This document shows, piece by piece, positions 16,440-23,242 of a DNA stretch of 42,294 bases. Location: positions 1-42,294 of the forward strand of contig JAVVEE010000015.1 in NCBI GenBank assembly GCA_032251315.1. Reading direction: 5' to 3'. Each line of letters starts with the position of its first letter. The stretch's first letter is position 1. A model generated the notes under the pieces. It saw only the letters and a list, made by a program, of their open reading frames with translations. It did not search any database and had not been told where the DNA came from. Position numbers and translations under genes: made by a program. The stretch comes from LH-M37 sp032251315. Its GTDB lineage: Bacteria; Pseudomonadota; Gammaproteobacteria; SZUA-229.

Positions 16440-16465
16440 CATGAAGCTTTATAATAGAGTTCATG
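16440..16465 (+). promoter_or_regulatory. Inverted repeat enclosing a consensus -10 box upstream of the SCP2/arsS locus
   Basis: CATGAA (16440-16445) and TTCATG (16460-16465) form a 6-bp inverted repeat with a 14-bp spacer. The spacer contains a perfect TATAAT (16450-16455). A perfect TTGACA sits at 16436-16441 but only 8 bp from the -10, too close for normal sigma-70 spacing. The arrangement could be a promoter with an operator over it, serving the gene that starts at 16602. Evidence is sequence pattern only. Confidence 0.3.
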
Positions 16466-16601
16466 CTAAGTTTATGATCAGGTTCTTTTTATTTAAAGAG
16501 TAGGTGAATTTTTTGACACAATGGAACTAATATTGGAAACTTCTAGTAATCGGGCAACAATTAATAACCGGGTGGCAACCCTTAAGGCAGGATTTTAGAT
16601 A

Positions 16602-17000
16602 ATGACAGAATTATTTTCCAAAGAATGGGCACAGGTCTACATGGAGGCGTGGAACAGCAATTATGAAATTACCTCAGCACTAAAAAAGGCCGGTTTTAAT
16701 TCGGTTGTTGCTTTTGGCTTTCACGATGAGGACGCACCGAACTTCGTAATGACCATTGAAAATGGTGATATTGTCTCCGTAGACAAACTGCCGGAGAGCG
16801 CTATAAATTGGGACATCCGTGCAAGCCGGGAAAACTGGCTTGCACTTATTGCCAAACCGCCGGGCTTGATGAAGCTGGGGATGGCTTATACCTCGCGCAA
16901 GATACGATTTAAGAAAGGCGATTATGCCACCATGATCAAAGACCCTGATCTGGCAGGTGCTTTTGTTAAATCATTTGGTTTGATGACCCAGGTGAGCTGA
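16602..17000 (+). CDS. SCP2-like (sterol-carrier-fold) protein
   Basis: 132 residues, soluble, no signal peptide. The order of blocks fits the SCP2 lipid-binding fold: FVMTIENGDIVSVDKLPE (about 48-65), DIRASRENWLALIAKPPGLMKLGMAYTSRKIRFKKGDYATMI (about 70-113). It probably binds a hydrophobic ligand, but no ligand can be named. It starts after AAGGCAGG and lies upstream of an arsS-like gene, from which it is separated by a strong terminator-type hairpin, so part of its transcription ends before arsS. About 195 bp of upstream sequence holds a candidate promoter. Confidence 0.7.
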   Translation: MTELFSKEWAQVYMEAWNSNYEITSALKKAGFNSVVAFGFHDEDAPNFVMTIENGDIVSVDKLPESAINWDIRASRENWLALIAKPPGLMKLGMAYTSRKIRFKKGDYATMIKDPDLAGAFVKSFGLMTQVS

Positions 17001-17031
17001 TTGAACAGGCCTGCCTGTTTATGGTCAAAGG

Positions 17032-17058
17032 AAAGGCTGACGACTGTCAGCCTTTTTT
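17032..17058 (+). terminator. Rho-independent terminator after the SCP2-like gene
   Basis: AAAGGCTGAC (17032-17041), loop GACT, GTCAGCCTTT (17046-17055), then T to 17058: a perfect 10-bp stem with a T tract. A second hairpin, AACAGGC/GCCTGTT (17004-17010 and 17013-17019), lies just upstream. The pair stands between the SCP2-like gene and arsS, 38 bp before the arsS start. Confidence 0.85.
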
Positions 17059-17095
17059 GTAATTGATAGAAAATATTTTCTCGGTGATGATTTGA

Positions 17096-18052
17096 ATGAA
17101 AGACACGCTTGAATACCTGAAAGACACTGACTTCCCCGCTATCCAGCGTACGGTACTGGAAACGCTACAGGTTAATTTGGGTTACTTATGTAATCAGCAG
17201 TGTCTGCATTGTCATGTTGATGCCGGCCCAAGGCGCACCGAACTGATGTCGAGTGAATCCATCGACAGCGTTATCCAGTTTATTAAAAAACATAAAATTA
17301 AAACTTTAGATCTGACTGGCGGTGCCCCGGAAATGAACCCGCATTTTTGTCAGCTGGTCACAGCAGTACGCGCCCTGGATGTGCATGTGATTGATCGCTG
17401 CAATTTAACCATTCTGGAAGAGCCGGGCTATGAATGGCTGGCGGATTTTCTAGCCGATAACAAAGTTGAAGTAGTGGCATCGTTGCCCTGTTATCAGGAA
17501 GAGAATGTGAATGCGCAACGGGGAAAAAATGTTTTTGAAAACAGCATAAAAGGTTTAAAAAAACTCAATGCGCTGGGTTATGGCATGCAGGATCAACTGA
17601 CTTTGAATCTGGTATTTAATCCGCAGGGTGCCAGCCTGCCGCCACCACAAAATGCCCTGGAACAGGATTACAAAAAGTCATTGCGGAAAGAATATGCGAT
17701 TGAATTTAATCAGCTTTTCACCATCACCAATATGCCGATTAAGCGTTTCGGCAGCATGCTATTATCCAAAGGCACCTTTGACGGCTACATGAAACTGCTC
17801 AAAGATTCTCACACCGATGAAAACCTGGAAGGCTTGATGTGCCGTACCCAGATCAGCGTCGACTGGCAGGGCAATGTCTACGACTGCGACTTCAATCAGA
17901 TGCTGCATTTAAAATCGGTATTCAATAAGGGCAAGGTCAAATTATCAGATTTAATGGACTTTGATTTTAAGCGTTCGCCGATCGTTGTCATGCAGCACTG
18001 TTATGGCTGCACAGCGGGGCAGGGTTCGTCCTGTGGTGGCGCGGTAACATAA
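17096..18052 (+). CDS. arsS: ArsS-type radical SAM enzyme (arsenosugar biosynthesis)
   Basis: Radical SAM protein of 318 residues with the 4Fe-4S motif CNQQCLHC (C32, C36, C39) and GGAPEMNPHF for SAM binding (about 76-85). The C-terminal domain (about 180-318) has the family-specific ending with three further cysteines (C302, C305, C313) in HCYGCTAGQGSSCGGA, typical of ArsS and relatives. ArsS transfers the adenosyl group of SAM to dimethylarsenic, the first committed step to arsenosugars. The two following genes are of the glycosyltransferase families normally found with it, which supports the assignment. No arsM methyltransferase is in the window. Its start is 38 bp past the terminator above. 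Confidence 0.82.
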   Translation: MKDTLEYLKDTDFPAIQRTVLETLQVNLGYLCNQQCLHCHVDAGPRRTELMSSESIDSVIQFIKKHKIKTLDLTGGAPEMNPHFCQLVTAVRALDVHVIDRCNLTILEEPGYEWLADFLADNKVEVVASLPCYQEENVNAQRGKNVFENSIKGLKKLNALGYGMQDQLTLNLVFNPQGASLPPPQNALEQDYKKSLRKEYAIEFNQLFTITNMPIKRFGSMLLSKGTFDGYMKLLKDSHTDENLEGLMCRTQISVDWQGNVYDCDFNQMLHLKSVFNKGKVKLSDLMDFDFKRSPIVVMQHCYGCTAGQGSSCGGAVT

Positions 18053-18072
18053 AACCAGCCAACAGTTGCCTG

Positions 18073-18750
18073 ATGAAACTCTCTATCATTATTCCCGTTT
18101 ATAACGAAGCTGAAAATATTATTGCCTTGCTCAGGCGGTTACAGAGCTACCGCCTTCAGGGTCATGAAGTAATCGTCGTTGACGGCGGCAGTCGCGACAA
18201 CAGCTTTGAATGCGCCGTCGGCATGGTTGATAAACTGCTGATGTCAAAGCCGGGCAGAGCCATGCAGATGAACATCGGCGCGGAACAGGCGAGCGGTGAA
18301 GTGCTTGTGTTTCTGCACGCAGATACTGAGCTTCCGCCACAGGTTAACAATCTGATTGTCGATGCCATGAATAATAAAAATCAATGGGGTCGGTTTAATG
18401 TTCGCCTTTCGGGCCGGCATCGGATGTTTAGAATAATCGAAACCATGATGAACTGGCGTTCTTGCCTCACCGGCATCGCGACCGGTGATCAGGTGATCTT
18501 TGTACGCCGCAACGTATTTATGCAGGCGGGCGGCTATCCGGAAATAAAGCTGATGGAAGACATCGAACTGAGCAAAAAGTTGAAAACATTTAGTAAACCG
18601 GCTTGCATAAAAAATCCCGTTACCACATCCAGCCGTAGATGGGAGAAAAATGGCATAGTTAAAACAACCTTGCTCATGTGGCAACTGCGCCTGCTGTATT
18701 TTCTCGGTGTTCCGCCCGACAAACTGTTTACACGCTACTACCGAAAATGA
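18073..18750 (+). CDS. Family 2 glycosyltransferase of the arsenosugar type (TIGR04283-like)
   Basis: 225 residues with a GT-A fold: LSIIIPVYNEAENI at the N-terminus, VVDGGSRDNS (about 35-44) and the metal-binding FLHADTELP (D84) in place of DxD, then GDQVIFVRR and GGYPEIKLMEDIELSKKLK with the catalytic ED pair. The C-terminus has a hydrophobic segment (TLLMWQLRLLYFLGVPP), often seen in this family. It begins 20 bp after arsS and ends in an ATGA overlap with the next gene. Such proteins are named as arsenosugar glycosyltransferases on genomic context; acceptor and sugar donor are not proven. Confidence 0.85.
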   Translation: MKLSIIIPVYNEAENIIALLRRLQSYRLQGHEVIVVDGGSRDNSFECAVGMVDKLLMSKPGRAMQMNIGAEQASGEVLVFLHADTELPPQVNNLIVDAMNNKNQWGRFNVRLSGRHRMFRIIETMMNWRSCLTGIATGDQVIFVRRNVFMQAGGYPEIKLMEDIELSKKLKTFSKPACIKNPVTTSSRRWEKNGIVKTTLLMWQLRLLYFLGVPPDKLFTRYYRK

Positions 18751-19376
18751 CATTCAAGTACCCCGATGCAGTGCTGCTGGTTTTCGCCAAAGCCCCGGTC
18801 GCGGGCACCGTCAACACCCGACTCATCCCCGACATCGGTGTCGAAGCCGCCACTGAACTACAGTCAGAACTGGTGCATTCCAGACTGTCCGCATTAAAGG
18901 CAAGTAAGCTTTGCGAAGTCCAGCTCTGGTGCGCACCCGATTGTGAACACGATTTTTTTCAGCGCTGTAAAAACAGCTATGAAGTGACGCTGCATCAACA
19001 GCAGGGCGCTGACCTGGGCGAACGCATGGCGCAGGCGATTAAAGCAAATCTGAAAAAATTCAAACGCGTTGTCTTAATCGGCACCGACGCACCGTCGTTA
19101 AGCACCGAACAGATTGAAAGCGCACTAAAAAAACTCGGCGAAGCCAACGACATCGTCATCGTCCCCGCCGAAGACGGCGGCTACGTGTTAATCGGCATGA
19201 GCCGCCCCTGCGATGCTGTATTCCAGTCAGTACCCTGGGGCAGCGATAAAGTACTGACAGCCACACACGAAAACATCAGACAAAATAACCTGACCAGCGC
19301 TGAGTTGGAACCGTGCTGGGACATAGACCGGGTAGAAGATTACTGGCGGTATAAAAAGAGTTTTTCCCCCGATTAA
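18747..19376 (+). CDS. DUF2064/TIGR04282-like glycosyltransferase-fold protein
   Basis: 209 residues of nucleotide-sugar transferase fold: LLVFAKAPVAGTVNTRL (about 9-25) is the nucleotide-binding start, GTDAPSL the metal site, and AEDGGYVLIG the substrate-binding stretch. The frame continues upstream to 18678, but ATG 18747 overlaps the previous stop as ATGA and gives the family N-terminus. It is commonly the partner of the TIGR04283 gene and of arsS. The next 260 bp hold no complete gene, so the locus seems to end here. Confidence 0.85.
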   Translation: MTFKYPDAVLLVFAKAPVAGTVNTRLIPDIGVEAATELQSELVHSRLSALKASKLCEVQLWCAPDCEHDFFQRCKNSYEVTLHQQQGADLGERMAQAIKANLKKFKRVVLIGTDAPSLSTEQIESALKKLGEANDIVIVPAEDGGYVLIGMSRPCDAVFQSVPWGSDKVLTATHENIRQNNLTSAELEPCWDIDRVEDYWRYKKSFSPD

Positions 19377-19520
19377 GCCCAAAAATAAAGTGCTTCAGTC
19401 ATACATCAGAATCAAGGCTATTAACACTGTCAGATAAAGTTTGATTTGCTTTACTTATTTACGATATGAAAATTTTCCTCACTTTCAAGTGCTTCTACCA
19501 CATTTGTGCCGGCAAAACTC

Positions 19521-19638
19521 ATGAGGAGACACGGAAGGATCAAGACGATCGAGCTGCATGTGCTTGGGTACGATGAGAGTGCCATCGATATTGGTCGGTA
19601 GATTCTGGGAAGTATATATGAGACATAAGGAGGTGTAA
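19521..19638 (+). pseudogene. Frameshifted gene end in the decayed zone
   Basis: The frame from 19521 reads RIKTIELHVLGYDESAIDIG and then meets TAG at 19599. A +1 shift at that point continues as RFWEVYMRHKEV and ends at TAA 19636-19638, just before the next remnant, with its last codons over that gene's ribosome binding site. The two frames join into a plausible C-terminus, so this looks like the end of a disrupted gene. Its start and family are not recognisable. Confidence 0.35.
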
Positions 19639-19640
19639 CT

Positions 19641-20046
19641 TTGACACAACCTAAATTAGAGCGTTCTATCGGAATATGGAGCATGTCTATCGTGGCGGTT
19701 CTGTTTGGACTGATGACAATCAAAGAGGGGGTGGTGTTCTGTTCTGTTCGGTGACCCGGCGGTGGCGGGCAACTATGTGCCATTCGTACTGTGGTTTAAC
19801 TTTCTTGCTGGCTTTGGCTATGTTATCGCTGGGGCGGGGTTCTGGTTGCAGCAACGCTGGGCGGTATGGCTGACCATCGTTATCACAGCTGCCACTGCGC
19901 TTATCTTTGCCGGACTTGCAGTGCATGTGCTGTAGGGCGGTGATTACGAGCAACGCACCGTCATCGCCATGAGCCATCGCACCGTGGTGTGGACTGCGCT
20001 TGCGTTTATTGGCTGGCGGCTGATTGGTGCGGGAAAAAGCACCTGA
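19641..20046 (+). pseudogene. Decayed small membrane protein gene (frameshift and in-frame stop)
   Basis: A TTG at 19641 follows a perfect AAGGAGGTG (19627-19635) and reads SIGIWSMSIVAVLFGLMTIKEGG. Near the GGGGG run at about 19725-19730 the frame breaks; one base later it continues as LFGDPAVAGNYVPFVLWFNF, through helices YVIAGAGFWL and WLTIVITAATALIFAGLAVH, then meets TAG at 19933-19935 and goes on in the same frame through HRTVVWTALAFIGWR to TGA 20044-20046. With one frameshift and one stop repaired it would be a protein of about 134 residues with three or four membrane helices. Either a true pseudogene or assembly errors. Function unknown. Confidence 0.6.
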
Positions 20047-20176
20047 TCATGAACCCGTTTTCCATCATCTGATCAGCCGGGCATTTCAGACTGATTAACC
20101 GTACGAGGGGTTTTTGAGAGCTGGAATCAAAATCTGAACAAATATACAGGGTTATTTTTATCTTTCCAGCAGAATA

Positions 20177-20208
20177 AGGTGTTGGGGTGTGGTTACAAAA
20201 AAACACCT
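20177..20208 (-). terminator. Possible hairpin downstream of slyX
   Basis: AGGTGTT (20177-20183) pairs with AACACCT (20202-20208) across an 18-base loop. On the minus strand it follows the slyX stop and has a T run beside one arm, so a weak terminator is possible. The loop is long. Confidence 0.25.
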
Positions 20209-20226
20209 GTACGGGTATCGTCAGCA

Positions 20227-20430
20227 TTAGTAATGCGGTGGCGGGGTTTCGTCTTTCTCGTGGGCGACCTGAGATTCACCGGCGGCCTTGAGTTTTTTCT
20301 CGAGGAAGGAGAGTTTCAGCATCAGCAGGTCGATCTGGCTTTGCTGGGTGATGATGGTGCTATCCAGAATATCGATGGTGTCTTCTAGGTGGGTGAGTCT
20401 GATTTCAAGTTCGGTAATGCGGTTTTCCAT
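20227..20430 (-). CDS. slyX: SlyX family protein
   Basis: 67 residues. A heptad-patterned coiled coil (about 1-52: ENRITELEIRLTHLEDTIDI and onward) is followed by a short linker and the conserved C-terminal ETPPPHY, diagnostic of SlyX. The family is small and widespread in proteobacteria, with no established biochemical role. It is the last gene of a minus-strand run and starts 9 bp after cysZ. Confidence 0.88.
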   Translation of the reverse strand: MENRITELEIRLTHLEDTIDILDSTIITQQSQIDLLMLKLSFLEKKLKAAGESQVAHEKDETPPPHY

Positions 20431-20439
20431 GGGTGGGTC

Positions 20440-21159
20440 TCAGAGGATGTTTTTGGTTTGGGTGGTGAGTCGGGTGGCACCGGCAACGGCGACAGGCATA
20501 GCGAAAAAATTTAGCACCGGTACGCTGGTCATAATGAAAATGCCGCTGCCCAGTCCCAGCGCGCGCATGCGGTGGCGGCGATTGTACAGGCGTACTTCCT
20601 TGAATAACAGGCCGTGGTTGGAAAGCGGGTAATCCATATATTCCAGTGAAAACGCCCAGGCGGTAAAGAGGAACCAGGCGAAAGGCGCGATTAGATTGAG
20701 GCCGGGGATCAGGGTGAGGATGATCAGCGGGATCATCCACATCAGGAAATACAGCATTTTTTGGATCTCGGCAGCGACGCTACGCAGCACCAGTTGCCAC
20801 AGTTTTTCGCCATTATCCTCTGCCACGGGCCGGCCACTGAGGTGCGCCTCAACGCGCGCCGCCAGTACGCTGTTGAAGGGCGCGGCAATCAGATTGGCGA
20901 CCAGAGTGAAGCTGTAGAAGACAAAGAGCAGGATCATGATCGCAAACAGCGGCCAGATTAACCATTCCAGCCAGGACAGCCAGCCCGGCAGCAGGCTCTG
21001 AATCCAGGCGTCCATTTTCTGGCTGAGCAGGTAGATGGCTGCACCGAACAGGCCGACATTGATGATTAAGGGCATGATGACGAATCGGCGTATGCCCGGC
21101 AGAAAGATAAGGCCAAAGCCGCTGAAGCATTCGCTGAAGCCTTTTAGATAATTGATCAT
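20440..21159 (-). CDS. cysZ: CysZ, sulfate permease
   Basis: Inner-membrane protein of 239 residues that takes up sulfate for cysteine synthesis in E. coli. Hydrophobic helices lie at about 20-45, 60-95, 137-175 and 203-228; the family motifs are AAPFNSVLA, the WAFSLEYMDYPLSNHG block (family form: QYMDYP) and the C-terminal PVLNFFAMPVAVAGATRL. slyX follows after 9 bp. The 179 bp upstream contain a dispersed-type hairpin and a short tandem repeat rather than a recognisable promoter; no Cbl or CysB site was identified. A cysM gene lies elsewhere in the window but is not linked. Confidence 0.92.
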   Translation of the reverse strand: MINYLKGFSECFSGFGLIFLPGIRRFVIMPLIINVGLFGAAIYLLSQKMDAWIQSLLPGWLSWLEWLIWPLFAIMILLFVFYSFTLVANLIAAPFNSVLAARVEAHLSGRPVAEDNGEKLWQLVLRSVAAEIQKMLYFLMWMIPLIILTLIPGLNLIAPFAWFLFTAWAFSLEYMDYPLSNHGLLFKEVRLYNRRHRMRALGLGSGIFIMTSVPVLNFFAMPVAVAGATRLTTQTKNIL

Positions 21160-21232
21160 GATGTCTCCTGTAGGGTTTGAATGTTAACTGACTGTTTGGT
21201 CGTGTTTCATGATTAGGGTGGAAATTTTGAAA

Positions 21233-21272
21233 GCCCCTCACCCAGCCCTCTCCCAGCGGGAGAGGGGGCAGT
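21233..21272. repeat. GC-rich palindromic repeat element upstream of cysZ
   Basis: CCCCTCACCCAGCC leads into a perfect 9-bp hairpin, CCCTCTCCC (21246-21254), loop AGC, GGGAGAGGG (21258-21266). This wording is familiar from dispersed intergenic repeats in many gammaproteobacteria, but only one copy is in this window, so the repeat status is inferred. It lies between the kinase gene and cysZ. Confidence 0.5.
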
Positions 21273-21313
21273 GTATGCAGGCTTGCAAGTTCTGTCCGGG
21301 CATTTAAGTTTTT

Positions 21314-21334
21314 ACTGCCAACTGCCAACTGCCA
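21314..21334. repeat. Three tandem copies of ACTGCCA
   Basis: ACTGCCA occurs three times without change (21314-21320, 21321-21327, 21328-21334), just after the end of the kinase gene. No function is apparent. Confidence 0.7.
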
Positions 21335-21338
21335 GCTT

Positions 21339-22652
21339 TTATTGCGTCTGAATAAAACCCTGTCGCGCCAGCAGCGCGCTGCCGTAGCTGGCTTCGCTGT
21401 GTTCGACGATGATGACGGGGGTGTTTAAGGTGCGCTCGCGTATCTGTTGCCATGCCGGGTTACGGCTGCCGCCGCCGGCGGTGAAGACGCGCTGCGGCGC
21501 GGGTGCGCCCAGTTTGGCAAGCTGCTGGTAGCCTTCGGCTTCGATGTCGGCGATGCCCTCGAGGATGGCCTGAAAGAAGCTGAGATCATCTTCCGGGCGG
21601 GGTTCGAGTTGTGGCTTCAGGCCGGGGTCACAGCGGGGAAAGCGCTCGCCGCTGGCAGGCAGCGGGTAGTAGTGCAGGCCGGTGGGCTGTTGTGGGTTCA
21701 GTCGGGGCGTCATGGCATCCAGCTGCGACTGGCTGAAATGCTGTTTGAGCACGCTGCCGCCACTGTTGGAGGCGCCGCCAGCCAGCCAGTGTTCGCCGAA
21801 GCGGTGGCTGTAGATGCCCAGTTCGGGGGCAAAAACGGGGCGGTGGGTGATGATTTTCAGCACCAGCGTACTGCCCAGCGAAGTCACTGCGTCGCCGGTT
21901 GTGTTGGCACCGGTGGCGATAAAGGCGGCGATGCTGTCGGTGGTGCCGGCGATGATCTCGCAGCTTTCGGGCAAGCCGAGCTCGTCGGCGGCTTCAGCGC
22001 TGATGTTCGCGAGGCGGCTGCCGGGCTTGACGACATCGGGCAGCACCTGCCTTGCTACGCCTAATTGATTCAGCCAGTTAGGCCAGGTTTCTTCAAGTGA
22101 GTTGTAACCCAGCTTCAGGCAGTTGTTCTCATCGCTGAAGCCGTAGTGGCCGGTGAGGGTGGCGGCAATCCAGTCGGCCTGATGGCAGATGTGGCGTGCT
22201 TCGGGATGCTGTTCGAGCAGAAACAGGGCCTTGGCCAGCGAGGCGCTGGTGCCGTGGGCACCGCAGTCGGCGGGCGCGATAGCGGCGATGCGCGCGGCTT
22301 CGGCGGTGCAGCGTGCATCGTTATACATGAGGGCGAAAGAGAGCGGGGCGCCCAGTTCATCGCAGGCCAGCACCGTGCCCGAGGTGCCGTCGATGGCCAG
22401 GGCGGCAATCGATTTTTCTCGATAATCAGCATTAACTTGATTAGTTAACGCTTTGATTATATTGTCGGTAGTCTGCTTCCAGATCAGCGCGTCCTGTTCG
22501 ATGCATGCACCCTGGATATGGGGAGCTTCCAGTTCGATTCGATGTGAGGCCAGCTCTTCGCCCTGCGCATCGATGACGCAACCGCGCACGCCCGAGGTGC
22601 CGATATCGATACCTAGAAACAGGCAATCAGCAGGGACGACTTCGGGCGGCAT
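21339..22652 (-). CDS. FGGY-family sugar kinase, D-ribulose/D-xylulose kinase-like
   Basis: 437 residues of actin/hexokinase ATPase fold. FLGIDIGTSGVRGCVID (about 12-28) is the phosphate-1 loop, AIDGTSGTVLACD (about 86-98) the second sugar/ATP stretch, AGTTDSIAAFIATGA the catalytic-Asp region (GTTDS), and FTAGGGSRNPAWQQIRE (about 389-405) the adenosine motif. It is shorter than E. coli XylB (484) and GlpK, and resembles the cyanobacterial/plant group reported to phosphorylate D-ribulose. The substrate is not certain. It is encoded between queF and cysZ on the minus strand, without any other sugar gene nearby, so it is probably a metabolite-salvage kinase. Confidence 0.8.
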   Translation of the reverse strand: MPPEVVPADCLFLGIDIGTSGVRGCVIDAQGEELASHRIELEAPHIQGACIEQDALIWKQTTDNIIKALTNQVNADYREKSIAALAIDGTSGTVLACDELGAPLSFALMYNDARCTAEAARIAAIAPADCGAHGTSASLAKALFLLEQHPEARHICHQADWIAATLTGHYGFSDENNCLKLGYNSLEETWPNWLNQLGVARQVLPDVVKPGSRLANISAEAADELGLPESCEIIAGTTDSIAAFIATGANTTGDAVTSLGSTLVLKIITHRPVFAPELGIYSHRFGEHWLAGGASNSGGSVLKQHFSQSQLDAMTPRLNPQQPTGLHYYPLPASGERFPRCDPGLKPQLEPRPEDDLSFFQAILEGIADIEAEGYQQLAKLGAPAPQRVFTAGGGSRNPAWQQIRERTLNTPVIIVEHSEASYGSALLARQGFIQTQ

Positions 22653-22689
22653 AGGCAGGAGGTGGATTGAGGGCTTAAGGTTTTAAGGC

Positions 22690-23079
22690 TTAGGGCAGTT
22701 GCACCAGTTCGGGTGCCTGCCAGTCTGGTGCGCGGTGTTCGGCGACCACGCTGGTGTAAATGCCGCCGCGCACATTGAACTCGGCGGTCAGTCGCATAAA
22801 GCGCGGCTGGCAGGCGGCGACCAGATCGGCCAGTATCCGGTTGGTGACGGCTTCGTGGAAAGCGCCTTCATTGCGAAACGACCAGACGTACATTTTCAGC
22901 GCCTTGAGTTCGATGCAGGCCTGCTCGGGAACATACTCGATTTCCAGATTGGCAAAATCGGGCTGGCCGGTTTTGGGACACAGGCAGGTGAATTCGGGAA
23001 CGCTGATGCGGATGGTGTAATCGCATTCTGTCTGAGGATTATCAAAGACTTCCAGCTGTTTTGAGGGTTGAGTCGACAT
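22690..23079 (-). CDS. queF: QueF, NADPH-dependent preQ0 reductase (short form)
   Basis: Reduces 7-cyano-7-deazaguanine (preQ0) to preQ1 on the way to queuosine in tRNA. At 129 residues it is the single-domain type, unlike the two-domain E. coli enzyme. The nucleophile is C34 in CLCPKTGQPDFA with D41 nearby, and the binding motif ELKALKMYVWSFRNEGAFHE (about 57-76) is complete. It is transcribed away from smc; the 163 bp between them should contain both promoters. No preQ1 riboswitch was seen in its leader. Confidence 0.95.
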   Translation of the reverse strand: MSTQPSKQLEVFDNPQTECDYTIRISVPEFTCLCPKTGQPDFANLEIEYVPEQACIELKALKMYVWSFRNEGAFHEAVTNRILADLVAACQPRFMRLTAEFNVRGGIYTSVVAEHRAPDWQAPELVQLP

Positions 23080-23242
23080 GGAGTTAGTTTCGCCTGTAAA
23101 AAAACGGCAATTATACCTGCCGGAACGGATAAATTCCCTGTCGATTTTTACCCCTTCTCATGTATACTGTCGACCAATATTTAGCACCGTTTTATTCGAA
23201 TTTTTAAGCTATCTTTCACGCTAACAGGACATCCCATCGCAC

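Noticed and set aside
18678..18746. Longer N-terminus of the TIGR04282-like protein
   Set aside because: It lies inside the preceding glycosyltransferase gene and is not part of the family; the ATGA overlap at 18747 explains the start.
19451..19783. Minus-strand 110-codon frame in the decayed zone
   Set aside because: It overlaps the two forward remnants, one of which has a perfect ribosome binding site, and its sequence resembles no known family.
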